A program made the translations under genes and the position numbers. Shown in pieces: positions 52,227 through 61,507 of a stretch of DNA of 64,000 nucleotides. Within the stretch, counting starts at the first letter, position 1. Every line of letters begins with the position of its first letter. The DNA lies in the NCBI RefSeq assembly GCF_000513195.1, contig NZ_CBVI010000016.1, positions 140,469 to 204,468 of the forward strand, in the 5' to 3' direction. The notes beneath the pieces are model-generated. The model did not search any database, was not told the origin of the DNA, and saw only the letters and a list, made by a program, of their open reading frames with translations. Source of the DNA: Bacteroides timonensis (lineage in GTDB: Bacteria > Bacteroidota > Bacteroidia > Bacteroidales > Bacteroidaceae).

Positions 52227-52318
52227 ATATATCGGACACGACACATCTATATATCGGACGTGTTGCATCTATATATCGGATGTGCAGTATCTATATATCC
52301 AACACCACCGATATATAG
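52227..52318. repeat. 22-bp tandem array, four units plus an inverted copy
   Basis: ATATATCGGAC (last copy ATATATCCAAC) begins at 52227, 52249, 52271 and 52293, 22 bp apart. CCGATATATAG (52308-52318) is the reverse complement of CTATATATCGG and closes the array. Located between the convergent HlyD and DUF418 genes. Confidence 0.85.
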
Positions 52319-52351
52319 ACGTTAAAGTCAACGGAATCGGACTTGCCTGAA

Positions 52352-52441
52352 ATTACATTGCTTGTTGTGAATAAGAACAAGCAATGTAATCATTCTCAAC
52401 ATTACTTGTTCCGGATCACAACATTACTTGTTTTCAGATAT
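52352..52441. repeat. 15-bp perfect hairpin continuing as a 22-bp array
   Basis: ATTACATTGCTTGTT (52352-52366) pairs with 52376-52390. From 52376, units AACAAGCAATG, AACATTACTTG and AACATTACTTG begin at 52376, 52398 and 52420, again 22 bp apart. Confidence 0.75.
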
Positions 52442-52453
52442 TATTCAATACAT

Positions 52454-52617
52454 TAAGTGTTCTTTTTCCTCCTGCAGTCTTTCAGTTTTTCCCAATCCCC
52501 CTGTTCATCGGTGTTTCAGCTGAAAGATACCTGAAGCAACTATAAGGCTGGAGGTTTCAGCCGTAATGCCGATGAACAGGGAATCCAGAGAGTTCTGAAA
52601 GAACGGAAAGAACATTT
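52454..52617. repeat. ~165-bp imperfect inverted repeat (MITE-like)
   Basis: Inner arms CCCTGTTCATCGG (52499-52511) and CCGATGAACAGGG (52569-52581) are perfect; outer arms AAGTGTTCTTT and AAAGAACATTT and the CTTTCAG/CTGAAAG pair match imperfectly. No gene. With the arrays before it, it fills the 525-bp gap before DUF418. Confidence 0.6.
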
Positions 52618-52647
52618 TCTCAAAAATAGCGGGTGTAGAATGATACT

Positions 52648-53817
52648 TTATTTCAACCAAGTCGCCCGCTTCCACAAATATTCCAGCGGCCCGTGCGCAT
52701 GACGGCTCATCCACCACCGGCAGAAAGCGAGCTGCACGATGAAGAGCACTACTCCTACCAGAAAGCTGGCTGTTATACCCAACTGAGAGTGAAGCGCAAG
52801 CCCCCAATTATAGAACAACAACGAACCAATAATACTCTGGGTAATATAATTTGTAAGGCTCATCTTACCGTAAGGAGTAATCTTCATCAACCAGTCGTGC
52901 AGGTTTGTCCGATAGAAAGCAAAGATAACACCCGACACCAATATCAGCATAAATGCAAACTTGGACAGGGAAGTTATGATAAGTAACAAGGGGGTGAGAA
53001 TAGACTTATTAGCAATGAAGTCCGGTAACATATTGCCCAATCCATACAGAGGGAAGAAAGCGATAAGAGCACCACAAAGTACCTTATTCCAGAACTTCAG
53101 ATTCTCCTTCAGGAAAAGCCCCCGACGTCCTATCAACAAGCCGAACAGGAAAAGAGCGGCAGTCTGAAACACACGTCCATGATCCCAAGCCCATGCAAGA
53201 CTGGCAATCTGCCCTTCCCACAAATTCACACGCAGGGTTTCAAGAAATGTACCGTGACTCTGCACCTGGAAAGCAGCTCCCCAGTAGCTACCAGTCGGAA
53301 TAGAGGGAGTCACAAAAGAAGGGTCTACACAGGCATGTATCACATAATAAAGTGGTAATGGCTGTATCAGAAGCACACATGCCAGAATAAACAGCCATTT
53401 ATCTTTTAGCCGGCAGGTAAGTGGTAAAATGAATCCGACTAAAGAATAGAGCACCAATACTTCAGCCGTGAAAAAGGCCGCATTTATATTACCAAGAATG
53501 AATAATAATATCAATCGCCAGCAGAAACGCAAACGAAAATCATTGCCACGCATACGCTGGTTATTATCCTGAATGAAGAAACTAAACCCAAAAAGCAGGG
53601 CAAACACAGCATAAGCCTTTCCTCCGAACATGAAAAAGAGTCCGTCCCAAATGGCTTTATCAGAAAAGTTGAGCCACGCGCTCTGAGTGCTCGTATCGGG
53701 AAATGAATAGAAATTAAAGTGTTCAATGGAGTGTAATACAATGATGCCCATAACGGCGAGTCCGCGCAGCACATCGGCTACGTCAATACGGGTGCGTTTT
53801 TCCAATTCCTGTACCAT
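52648..53817 (-). CDS. DUF418 membrane protein
   Basis: 389 aa with about nine or ten membrane helices. The N-terminal DVLRGLAVMGIIVLHSIEHF and C-terminal MSLTNYITQSIIGSLLFYNWG and FCRWWMSRHAHGPLEYLWKR are diagnostic of the DUF418/YeiB family, related to acyltransferase-3 folds. Function unknown; the WWMxxHxxGPLEYLWR box is conserved. A -7 box at 53865-53872 drives it. Confidence 0.93.
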   Translation of the reverse strand: MVQELEKRTRIDVADVLRGLAVMGIIVLHSIEHFNFYSFPDTSTQSAWLNFSDKAIWDGLFFMFGGKAYAVFALLFGFSFFIQDNNQRMRGNDFRLRFCWRLILLFILGNINAAFFTAEVLVLYSLVGFILPLTCRLKDKWLFILACVLLIQPLPLYYVIHACVDPSFVTPSIPTGSYWGAAFQVQSHGTFLETLRVNLWEGQIASLAWAWDHGRVFQTAALFLFGLLIGRRGLFLKENLKFWNKVLCGALIAFFPLYGLGNMLPDFIANKSILTPLLLIITSLSKFAFMLILVSGVIFAFYRTNLHDWLMKITPYGKMSLTNYITQSIIGSLLFYNWGLALHSQLGITASFLVGVVLFIVQLAFCRWWMSRHAHGPLEYLWKRATWLK

Positions 53818-53864
53818 ATTAGTATAAGTTCATTAGTAATCTGCTCTTTTTAATGTTAAAATCG

Positions 53865-53872
53865 CAAATATA
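53865..53872 (-). promoter_or_regulatory. -7 box of the DUF418 gene
   Basis: TATATTTG on the minus strand, 48 bp upstream of the start codon. Confidence 0.6.
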
Positions 53873-53998
53873 GAACTTATTATCCACTTTTAGAGTCAAA
53901 TTCCCAATTTCTTCCAGAATTGCCCGCCATCTTTGCAACATAATCAGCAATAGTCAAAGAAAACAATAATATTAGTAAACTCTAAAAAACAAGTAACT

Positions 53999-54877
53999 AT
54001 GAAACTGAAAATGTATTTAGCCCTATTGGCGATGGGCATGTTAGGCCTGCAAGGTTGTAGCGATGATGATGACGATCTTCCAAACTTCAAAGTACCTGAA
54101 GCTGTACGCAATGCATTCGACAGTAGTTTCTCCAACGCCGCTAACCTGAGTTGGGAAACAAAAACCGTCTCACAAGGACAATTCTACAAAGCGGAATTCA
54201 ACAACAAGAGCGACAACGGATATAAAACGGAAGCCTGGTATACGGCAGATGGCTCATGGTACATGACTGAAACTGAAATGCCATATAGCGATATTCCGCA
54301 AGCAATAAAGACTTCTTTTGAAAGCAGCGAATACGCTTCCTGGAAGAGAGATAATGAAGTGGAGCGCATTGAACGTGCCGGAACTGAAAAAGAGATCATC
54401 TACATCATAGAAGTGGAATCGGCACAGGATGTAGATATGGATCTGCATTATTCAGCAGACGGCATCCTCATTAAAGCCGTGAATGATGACGGTGATGGCG
54501 ATAACGAATCATTGCTACCGGATGCCCCGTCGGGTACGGTTACTGCCGTAACGGAATTCATACAGAAGAATTATCCCAATGCCCGCATTATTGAGATTGA
54601 ACAGGAAAAAGGTATGATCGAAGTGGACATCATACATGAAAACCGAAGCAAAGAAGTATTGTTCAACACAGGCTATGAATGGATTTCAACCTCATGGGAT
54701 GTATATGTACTCCCGATTAAAGTGACAGAAGCCATTAATGCGTCACAATATAGCGGTTATGTAGTGGATGATGCCGAATATGTTGAAACTCCTACCGGAA
54801 ACTACTACTGGATAGAATTGGAGCAAGGCGAAAAGGAAGTGAAAGTAAAGATCAACGAAAACGGGGAGTTTATCTGA
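53999..54877 (+). CDS. PepSY-like lipoprotein (DUF2874 type)
   Basis: 292 aa with lipobox LGLQGCSDDDDD (Cys20), whose Asp-rich tail favours surface export in Bacteroides. Two or three PepSY-like repeats follow: VPEAVRNAFDSSFSNAANLS with WETKTVSQGQFYKAEF, IPQAIKTSFESSEYASWKRD and a third around VTAVTEFIQKNYPNARIIEI. The family is periplasmic or surface-exposed and of unknown role. Weak -7 (CATCTTTG, 53928-53935). Confidence 0.85.
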   Translation: MKLKMYLALLAMGMLGLQGCSDDDDDLPNFKVPEAVRNAFDSSFSNAANLSWETKTVSQGQFYKAEFNNKSDNGYKTEAWYTADGSWYMTETEMPYSDIPQAIKTSFESSEYASWKRDNEVERIERAGTEKEIIYIIEVESAQDVDMDLHYSADGILIKAVNDDGDGDNESLLPDAPSGTVTAVTEFIQKNYPNARIIEIEQEKGMIEVDIIHENRSKEVLFNTGYEWISTSWDVYVLPIKVTEAINASQYSGYVVDDAEYVETPTGNYYWIELEQGEKEVKVKINENGEFI

Positions 54878-54892
54878 TAAGCCCATTAAGTT

Positions 54893-54937
54893 ATAAATGA
54901 AAGAAGAGACTGCTCAACTGCCTCTTCTTTCATTTAT
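54893..54937. terminator. Bidirectional 16-bp hairpin
   Basis: ATAAATGAAAGAAGAG (54893-54908) pairs perfectly with 54922-54937 between convergent genes. Confidence 0.85.
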
Positions 54938-54951
54938 AGAATAATACATGA

Positions 54952-57030
54952 TTAATTGCCGGAAGAATTTAATGCTTTCAATAACTCACCTTTCACCGTA
55001 TCCGTTCCCGGAAAACCTACTGACCGGTACGTTTGTTTCCCTTCACGGTCGAGCACCAGATAAGTAGGTACGCCACGGACTTCGAATTTATCACAAATAG
55101 CTGCCCACTGAGCATTGGTCAACCGGTAATGCTCACCATGAATATCGGGTATCATATTGTTCCATGTTGTCTCCGGAGAATTTTCACCGGCAATAAAGAC
55201 ATACACGATATCTTTATCTATCAACTCCTCCTTCATGGGTTTCATCATCTTCATAGCCATCTTACAAGGTCCGCACCAGGTGGCCCAGAAATCAACAAGC
55301 ACTACTTTACCCTTGAACGGATCGACAATGGCTTCAAAAAGGGCATCGTCCTTCACATCTTCGGGCAGAGTACGAACCATGAAACTGCGTTTCTTCTTAT
55401 TTTCTTCTATCTTCTGAAGCAGTTCTGTATTCATTGCAGTCAATTGGTTCAGGAAATAGGGATTCTCAATCGTACGTAATGTAGCAAAATCGTCTTCAGA
55501 CAAAGGCATAAAATCTTCCAGTTTTGAAGCACATTGCATTGCTGTCTGCACATCATGATAGATACCTTTACCTCCTATTACCTCTCCAACCGCCTTCTGA
55601 TTAGCTTCCAAAGCCACCTTGCCACACTCCTGAAAGAGGTTGTCATACTTATCTCTCAGCACCCTCATTATAGAAGCATCCTGCGACGAAGGATTATCAC
55701 GGTATTTCTTCATTGCTTCCTTATCCTCCGGACTTACCTTGGATGAGTCAAGCAGGTAATCAAAGATACCGACGGTCTTTACAGACGGCAAATGGATATA
55801 TGCGGTATTCCTTACCATACCGGAATAATTGAAGCAATACACAGACTTGGGTGAATTGATGTAATCCAGTTTACTTAAAAAGTCAAAATAACCATCTGAC
55901 GGTTCTTTTGAGAAATACTCCTTACCGGCATCACGCAACGACAGTCCTTTTTGCTGAGCATAAGCCTGCAATAGCTGATAATCATATCCACATAACAGTC
56001 CATACAATGCATCTTTATTCAGCACCGTCAACAATTCCGCATAAGCCGCACTTATTTTCTTATTGGCACGAATCACATTGTTCGCTTCTTCATATTTCCG
56101 CATGCAATATGCTTTGTACTGATCCGGAGTCATGTCATATAAGTCTTTCAGCTCAACAGAACAAAGAGGAATTTCCAGTCCGGAATTCATCTCCGTATTC
56201 AATCCTGCATTCAGTCCTTCAAAATAAACCTTCTTCCCTTCAGCCTTCGTATCTTTCTGTAAACGACTGGAAGCACGCGTCATTTCACGAAGATTTACGG
56301 TAACCTTGGTTTCTCCACCCGGAGACAACAAAAAAGAGACAACAGATCCACCCACACTTAAATAGGCGACAGAAGGATGTGAAACTGATATTTGCGTATG
56401 GAAATTTCCCGCTTCATCCAATTCTAACTCTGTATTCTTTTGTCCATAGGCAGATAAGAAATCAGCAGAATGCAATTCAGCTTTCATCCGGAATGAAGGC
56501 TTATAATCCAAAATACGACCACTAATGATAGCTGTTCCCTCTTTGATTTCAGGAGCCGGCAAAGCTACAGCAGTCATTTTTCCTGCCTTCTCTAAACCTT
56601 TAGGCAATTGGAGCTTAGGCAACTTTCCGGTCAGGCTGATACCGAAAAGATTAAAATCTCTCTCACCTTCCCCTTCCACAAAATCGAATGATTTTACAGA
56701 TGGCGGCAAAGGTGGAAATATCAAAGAGAAAGAGGCCTCTCCGGATTCTGGCATCCAAAATTCCTGTCCCAACTCAATACCTACTCCCTGCCGCACCTGA
56801 TAACGTTCACCATTATCTGCCACCAGACAGGTAGCAGGGGCAATACGTATCCAGTACTTTGGAGTAAATTTTGCATCCACATCAATCACGGTAGCTGTAT
56901 CCGATAAATGAACGGCAGCTATCTCAATGGTTTCCGTTGCCTTTGCTATAAACGGAGGGAAATTAATCGTCTTCTGTGCATTTAATGCACTCCAGGACAA
57001 AAGACAAAATAAGAATAGTAGTTTTTTCAT
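54952..57030 (-). CDS. Large TlpA-family thiol-disulfide oxidoreductase
   Basis: 692 aa from MKKLLFLFCLLSWSALNAQ, a signal peptide (cleavage after NAQ); an upstream Met three codons earlier is possible. Most of the protein is a Bacteroides-specific region (~20-545). The thioredoxin domain has FWATWCGPCKMAMKMM with the CGPC site and the cis-Pro in RGVPTYLVLDREG. Periplasmic. Unlike the protein at 5421-6572 it keeps its redox cysteines. It lies 22 bp downstream of aminopeptidase P on the same strand. Confidence 0.9.
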   Translation of the reverse strand: MKKLLFLFCLLSWSALNAQKTINFPPFIAKATETIEIAAVHLSDTATVIDVDAKFTPKYWIRIAPATCLVADNGERYQVRQGVGIELGQEFWMPESGEASFSLIFPPLPPSVKSFDFVEGEGERDFNLFGISLTGKLPKLQLPKGLEKAGKMTAVALPAPEIKEGTAIISGRILDYKPSFRMKAELHSADFLSAYGQKNTELELDEAGNFHTQISVSHPSVAYLSVGGSVVSFLLSPGGETKVTVNLREMTRASSRLQKDTKAEGKKVYFEGLNAGLNTEMNSGLEIPLCSVELKDLYDMTPDQYKAYCMRKYEEANNVIRANKKISAAYAELLTVLNKDALYGLLCGYDYQLLQAYAQQKGLSLRDAGKEYFSKEPSDGYFDFLSKLDYINSPKSVYCFNYSGMVRNTAYIHLPSVKTVGIFDYLLDSSKVSPEDKEAMKKYRDNPSSQDASIMRVLRDKYDNLFQECGKVALEANQKAVGEVIGGKGIYHDVQTAMQCASKLEDFMPLSEDDFATLRTIENPYFLNQLTAMNTELLQKIEENKKKRSFMVRTLPEDVKDDALFEAIVDPFKGKVVLVDFWATWCGPCKMAMKMMKPMKEELIDKDIVYVFIAGENSPETTWNNMIPDIHGEHYRLTNAQWAAICDKFEVRGVPTYLVLDREGKQTYRSVGFPGTDTVKGELLKALNSSGN

Positions 57031-57052
57031 TAGACTCATTCTTAAATTGATA

Positions 57053-58426
57053 CTATCGCAAAGCTTCCACTTCTTCCGGAGTCAATGGTATCTTCTTGCC
57101 TAAGCGGCGGGCACCGGTTTCTGTAATAAGATAATCTTCTTCATTGCGGATACCACCGAAGTCACGATATTCTTCCACTTTGTCATAATTGATAAAGTCA
57201 GTGAATTTCTTACCTTCTTTCCACATATCAATCAATTCGGGAATGAAGTAGATACCCGGCTCAACAGTATGTACAAAGCCCGGTTCCAAAGGAATAGCAA
57301 GACGTTGAGACTTACGTCCGAACTGTGTGCTCTTGGGTTGACCGTCATAGCCTACCCACACTTCGCCCAGATTTTCCATATCATGCACATCCAGTCCCAT
57401 CATGTGTCCCAGACCGTGGGGATAGAACAATGCATGGGCACCTTCGCGCACTGCATCATCCGCATTTCCTTTCATCAGACCCAGTCCTTTCAAACCTTCT
57501 ACCATTACGCGGGCAGATAAGTCGTACACTTCCATATAAGGAATACCCGGACGGAGAGCCTTTACAGATTCCAGATGCATAGCATTCTGAATTTCGTAAA
57601 CGGCACGTTGCTTCGAAGTAAACGTTTTATCGGCAGGTACAGTAGACGACATATCGCCACAATAGCCTGATGGAAGTTCTGCACCGGCATCGATCAGGAA
57701 CAAGTCACCCGATTTAATTCTATTACCATGATAATGATTATGCAAAGTCTGTCCGCTGATTGTGGCAATTGTAGGGAAAGAAAGTTCGCAATTATTCATT
57801 TCAGCTACACGGTTCATCTCTGCCACAACTTCATATTCGTACATACCCGGCCGAATCACTTCCATAGCCTTGATATGCATGTCGGCAGTCACATCACATG
57901 CCCTTTCTATCTCTGCAATCTCTTCGGCAGATTTATAATTACGCTGTGCCACCACCGCACGGATAAACGGCACGGAACCTTCCTGACGTGCAGGCGGAAT
58001 ACCCAGCCAATCCATGAGTTTCAACTTATGTTCGGGACGGTAAGGCGGAAGATAATGCACCGTCTGACCTTTTTGTACGGCTTTGTGCAGATAGCTGATA
58101 ATCCCGGCGGAAGGAAGCGTCTCCCGAATGCCTACCCGTTCACTCTTCTCTTTCAGAGTCGGCTGCGTACCCATCCATACAATATGATCGATAGTCAGTT
58201 CGTCTCCGAAAATGATTTCTTTGTCCTCATCGATGTCAATGATAGCGGAAAGTCCGGCAAACGACAAGCCGAAATAGTAGAGGAAAGTAGAATCCTGACG
58301 ATAACGGAAAGCATTATCTTCATAATTCAGTCCTTGTTCGTCATTTCCCAAGAATAGTAACACTCCGGAGCCAATATTTTTTTTCAGCAGGGCTCTGCGC
58401 TGCACATAAGTTTCTTTATCAAACAT
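57053..58426 (-). CDS. pepP: Xaa-Pro aminopeptidase (aminopeptidase P, M24B)
   Basis: 457 aa from MFDKETYVQRRALLKKNIGS; the 38 residues before it in frame are upstream sequence. N-terminal creatinase-like domain, then the pita-bread metal site: FLIDAGAELPSGYCGDMSST (two Asp), GLGHMMGLDVHDME (His), VEPGIYF (Glu) and the final Glu in GGIRNEEDYLIT. It removes N-terminal residues before proline with two Mn or Zn ions. Cytoplasmic. -7 box at 58456-58463. Confidence 0.95.
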   Translation of the reverse strand: MFDKETYVQRRALLKKNIGSGVLLFLGNDEQGLNYEDNAFRYRQDSTFLYYFGLSFAGLSAIIDIDEDKEIIFGDELTIDHIVWMGTQPTLKEKSERVGIRETLPSAGIISYLHKAVQKGQTVHYLPPYRPEHKLKLMDWLGIPPARQEGSVPFIRAVVAQRNYKSAEEIAEIERACDVTADMHIKAMEVIRPGMYEYEVVAEMNRVAEMNNCELSFPTIATISGQTLHNHYHGNRIKSGDLFLIDAGAELPSGYCGDMSSTVPADKTFTSKQRAVYEIQNAMHLESVKALRPGIPYMEVYDLSARVMVEGLKGLGLMKGNADDAVREGAHALFYPHGLGHMMGLDVHDMENLGEVWVGYDGQPKSTQFGRKSQRLAIPLEPGFVHTVEPGIYFIPELIDMWKEGKKFTDFINYDKVEEYRDFGGIRNEEDYLITETGARRLGKKIPLTPEEVEALR

Positions 58427-58455
58427 AACGTTGCAATTTTTTAAGTTGATACGCA

Positions 58456-58713
58456 CAAAGATAATGCAAACCGAAAGCAGCACAAAATAAGCTTGCCTAT
58501 TTTTTATTGCTGATGTACAGCTTATCTTCGCTTTTAGCAAAGATAATGTAAATTAGGCGCCAATCTTTCATGCTTGCATGAAAAACTTATGCCGAGAACA
58601 TTTCGCGTTCCCGAACTATTCACTATTTTTGCAAAAAGTGTGAAGATAAGTTGCGCCTCGGCATAAAAAATGAACGAGTTCATTTTATTCTGTCTCGGTT
58701 TGCATTATCTTTG
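58456..58713. promoter_or_regulatory. Divergent promoter region of pepP and rpoN
   Basis: Minus-strand -7 boxes TATCTTTG lie at 58456-58463 and 58538-58545; a plus-strand TATCTTTG lies at 58706-58713, 26 bp before rpoN. A perfect 10-bp inverted repeat TTATGCCGAG/CTCGGCATAA lies at ~58587-58666. No gene in this 312-bp gap. Confidence 0.65.
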
Positions 58714-58738
58714 CGGCGAGTAAAAGAAAAGAATAAGT

Positions 58739-60229
58739 ATGGCACAAGGTTCCAGACAAGTACAAACTCAAGCGCAGCAACAGGTACAAACACTGTCGCC
58801 CCAGCAGATTCTGGTAGTGAAGCTACTGGAATTGCCCGCTGTAGAACTGGAAGACCGTATACATGCGGAACTTCTGGAAAATCCGGCTCTGGAAGAAGGA
58901 AAGGAAGATACGGCAAGTGACGACTTTTCTGATAATTCCGATACGGAAGGTTCCGCAGAAGACAACGGAGCCAACGAATATGATTCATTAAGCGACTATC
59001 TGAGCGAAGACGATATCCCCGACTACAAATTGCAGGAAAACAACCGTAGCAAAGGTGAACAGGCCGAAGAAATTCCTTTCTCCGACGCCACTTCTTTTTA
59101 CGAAACCCTGAAGGAGCAGCTAAGCGAACGTGACTTGACCGAGCACCAACGTGAACTGGCGGAATATCTGATCGGATCATTGGATGACGATGGCCTGTTA
59201 CGTAAGTCTCTGGATAGCATCTGTGATGAACTCGCCATCTATGCCGGCATCGAATGTACCCAGGAAGAATTGGAAGAGGCACTGAAGATCATCCAGGACT
59301 TTGATCCCGCCGGACTCGGTGCACGCAACCTACAAGAATGCCTGCTCATTCAGATTCATCGCAAGATAGAGCAACAGCACTTCACCCCGAACCCTCTACT
59401 TTATATAGAAGAAGCGATCATCTCCGAATGTTACGAAGAATTTACCCGTAAGCATTGGGACAAGATACAGCAGAAGCTCGGACTGGAAGAAGATGCTTTT
59501 GAACAGGCTATCAAAGAGATCTGCAAACTCAATCCGCGTCCGGGTGCCTCCCTGGGTGAAGCCATCGGCCGGAACATGCAACAGATCATCCCCGACTTCA
59601 TTGTAGATACATACGACGACGGCACCATCAACCTGGCTCTGAACAACCGGAACGTTCCGGAACTGCGTATGAGCCGTGACTTCACCGAGATGGTGGAAGA
59701 ACATACCAAAAACAGGGCTAACCAATCGAAAGAGTCGAAAGAAGCCATGATGTTCCTGAAGCAAAAGATGGATTCAGCACAAGGCTTTATTGATGCCGTG
59801 AAGCAGCGCCAGAATACATTAATGACTACCATGCAAGCCATTATCGACCTGCAACGCCCGTTCTTCCTCGAAGGAGACGAATCATTGCTGCGCCCTATGA
59901 TATTGAAGGATGTTGCCGAACGTACCGGACTGGACATTTCAACCATCTCCCGCGTCAGCAACAGCAAATATGTGCAAACCAACTATGGCATCTATTCACT
60001 GAAATTCTTCTTCAGTGATGGATACGTCACCGAAGACGGTGAGGAAATGTCTGTACGTGAGATTCGTAAGATATTGAAAGAATGCATTGACAATGAAGAT
60101 AAAAAGAAACCTTATACGGATGATGAACTGACAGATATACTGAAAGAAAAAGGATATCCTATAGCACGCCGCACGGTAGCCAAGTACAGGCAACAGTTGA
60201 ACATACCGGTGGCAAGGCTGAGGAGGTGA
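58739..60229 (+). CDS. rpoN: RNA polymerase sigma-54 factor
   Basis: 496 aa. Region I is glutamine-rich and leucine-patterned (TQAQQQVQTLSPQQILVVKL, then LELPAVELEDRIHAELLENP) and holds enhancer-dependent polymerase in check. An acidic linker (~60-115) follows, then the core-binding domain (~125-320) and the DNA-binding part ending in the RpoN box ARRTVAKYRQQLNIP (~475-489). It needs AAA+ activators; none is encoded in this window. Its own -7 box is at 58706. Confidence 0.97.
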   Translation: MAQGSRQVQTQAQQQVQTLSPQQILVVKLLELPAVELEDRIHAELLENPALEEGKEDTASDDFSDNSDTEGSAEDNGANEYDSLSDYLSEDDIPDYKLQENNRSKGEQAEEIPFSDATSFYETLKEQLSERDLTEHQRELAEYLIGSLDDDGLLRKSLDSICDELAIYAGIECTQEELEEALKIIQDFDPAGLGARNLQECLLIQIHRKIEQQHFTPNPLLYIEEAIISECYEEFTRKHWDKIQQKLGLEEDAFEQAIKEICKLNPRPGASLGEAIGRNMQQIIPDFIVDTYDDGTINLALNNRNVPELRMSRDFTEMVEEHTKNRANQSKESKEAMMFLKQKMDSAQGFIDAVKQRQNTLMTTMQAIIDLQRPFFLEGDESLLRPMILKDVAERTGLDISTISRVSNSKYVQTNYGIYSLKFFFSDGYVTEDGEEMSVREIRKILKECIDNEDKKKPYTDDELTDILKEKGYPIARRTVAKYRQQLNIPVARLRR

Positions 60230-60308
60230 TGGGAGTGATAAGGTGGTAAGGTGATAAAGTGGTAGTAATTTCAATCGTATATCGTACATCGTAAAATCGT
60301 ACATTAAA

Positions 60309-60974
60309 ATGGAAGAACAACATATTGTAGCAGACAGGACCTTAATCCGGACAGCCCGGGTGATATCGGCTATATTCACGCCGTTTTCCATCCCGTTCCT
60401 GGCGTTTCTGATTCTGTTCCTTTTCTCGTACCTGCGCATCATGCCTATACAGTATAAGCTGATTGTGCTGGGAGTAGTGTACTGCTTCACTATTCTTATG
60501 CCTACGCTCACCATCTTCCTGTTCCGTAAAATCAACGGTTTCAGTCCCGAAGACTTGGGTGAACGTAAGCGGCGCTTTATGCCATTCCTGCTTACTATTA
60601 CTTCATACGTATTCTGCCTGGTGATGATGCACCGCCTGAATATCCCTTGGTACATGACGGGGATTATTCTTGCTGCATTGATCATGATGGTTATCTGCAT
60701 TGTTGTCAATCTGAAATGGAAGTTAAGCGAGCACATGGCAGGTGTAGGGGCTATTGTAGGAGGGCTGGTATCTTTCAGTGCCTTGTTCGGATACAATCCG
60801 GTATGGTGGCTATGTCTGTTTATCCTGATTGCAGGTGTCCTGGGCACAGCACGTATTATTTTACAGCATCATACATTGGGAGAGGTACTGGTAGGTTTTG
60901 CCGTAGGATTAATTTGCTCCTTATTGGTGCTTCATCCACTGAGTAATATCCTGTTCCGTGTTTTCTTATTTTAA
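60309..60974 (+). CDS. PAP2-like membrane protein
   Basis: 221 aa with six or seven membrane helices. SEHMAGVGAIVGGL and ARIILQHHTLGEVLVGFAVG occupy the places of the PAP2 motifs SxH and SRxxxxxHxxxD, but Arg follows Ala rather than Ser and the Asp of the third motif is Glu. Perhaps a diverged phosphatase or a structural relative. It follows rpoN by 80 bp of GTGATA/ATCGTA repeats. Confidence 0.75.
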   Translation: MEEQHIVADRTLIRTARVISAIFTPFSIPFLAFLILFLFSYLRIMPIQYKLIVLGVVYCFTILMPTLTIFLFRKINGFSPEDLGERKRRFMPFLLTITSYVFCLVMMHRLNIPWYMTGIILAALIMMVICIVVNLKWKLSEHMAGVGAIVGGLVSFSALFGYNPVWWLCLFILIAGVLGTARIILQHHTLGEVLVGFAVGLICSLLVLHPLSNILFRVFLF

Positions 60975-61045
60975 GCTGTAAAGAACAGAATGTTATTTCA
61001 GCCATATGAATAGACTTATAGTATTAACCTTTAAAAATAATGATC

Positions 61046-61426
61046 ATGAATTTCCCAGAAAATGTAAAGTACACCAAAGAACACGAGTGGATACGCCTTG
61101 AAGGCGATGTAGCTTATGTAGGTATCACCGATTACGCTCAGGCACAATTGGGCGATATCGTATTCGTAGATATCCAGGCAGAGGGCGAAACATTGGCAGC
61201 CGACGAAGTATTCGGGACCATTGAAGTAGTGAAAACCATTTCGGATCTTTTCTTGCCCGTAGGCGGAGAAATCCTGGAGCAAAACGAGGCTCTTGCCGAC
61301 CAACCGGAACTGGTAAACAAAGATCCGTACGGTGAAGGCTGGCTCATCAAAATGAAGCCGGATGATGATGCAGATTTCGATTCATTACTGGATGCTGCTG
61401 CCTACAAAGCGTTGATTAACGATTAA
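61046..61426 (+). CDS. gcvH: Glycine cleavage system H protein
   Basis: 126 aa from MNFPENVKYTKEHEWIRLEG (a Met two codons earlier is possible). The lipoylated lysine is Lys63 in FGTIEVVKTISDL. The protein carries the aminomethyl group between P and T proteins in glycine breakdown. The other gcv genes are not in the window. Next come purE and ispG on the same strand. Confidence 0.97.
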   Translation: MNFPENVKYTKEHEWIRLEGDVAYVGITDYAQAQLGDIVFVDIQAEGETLAADEVFGTIEVVKTISDLFLPVGGEILEQNEALADQPELVNKDPYGEGWLIKMKPDDDADFDSLLDAAAYKALIND

Positions 61427-61429
61427 CTA

Positions 61430-61487
61430 TTAGTGATTAGTGATTAGCAAATTGATATTGAGAAGTTTGCTAATCACTAATCACTAA
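61430..61487. repeat. Perfect 22-bp inverted repeat of TTAGTGA units
   Basis: 61430-61451 (TTAGTGATTAGTGATTAGCA plus AA) is the exact complement of 61466-61487 around a 14-nt loop. Each arm is made of 7-bp GATTAGT units. Sits between gcvH and purE; no T-tract, so it looks like a dispersed palindrome. Confidence 0.85.
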
Positions 61488-61507
61488 ACACTAATAACTA
61501 AATAATT

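Noticed and set aside
52505..52807. 100-aa minus-strand ORF in the HlyD-DUF418 gap
   Set aside because: It overlaps the MITE-like inverted repeat and the end of DUF418 in another frame.
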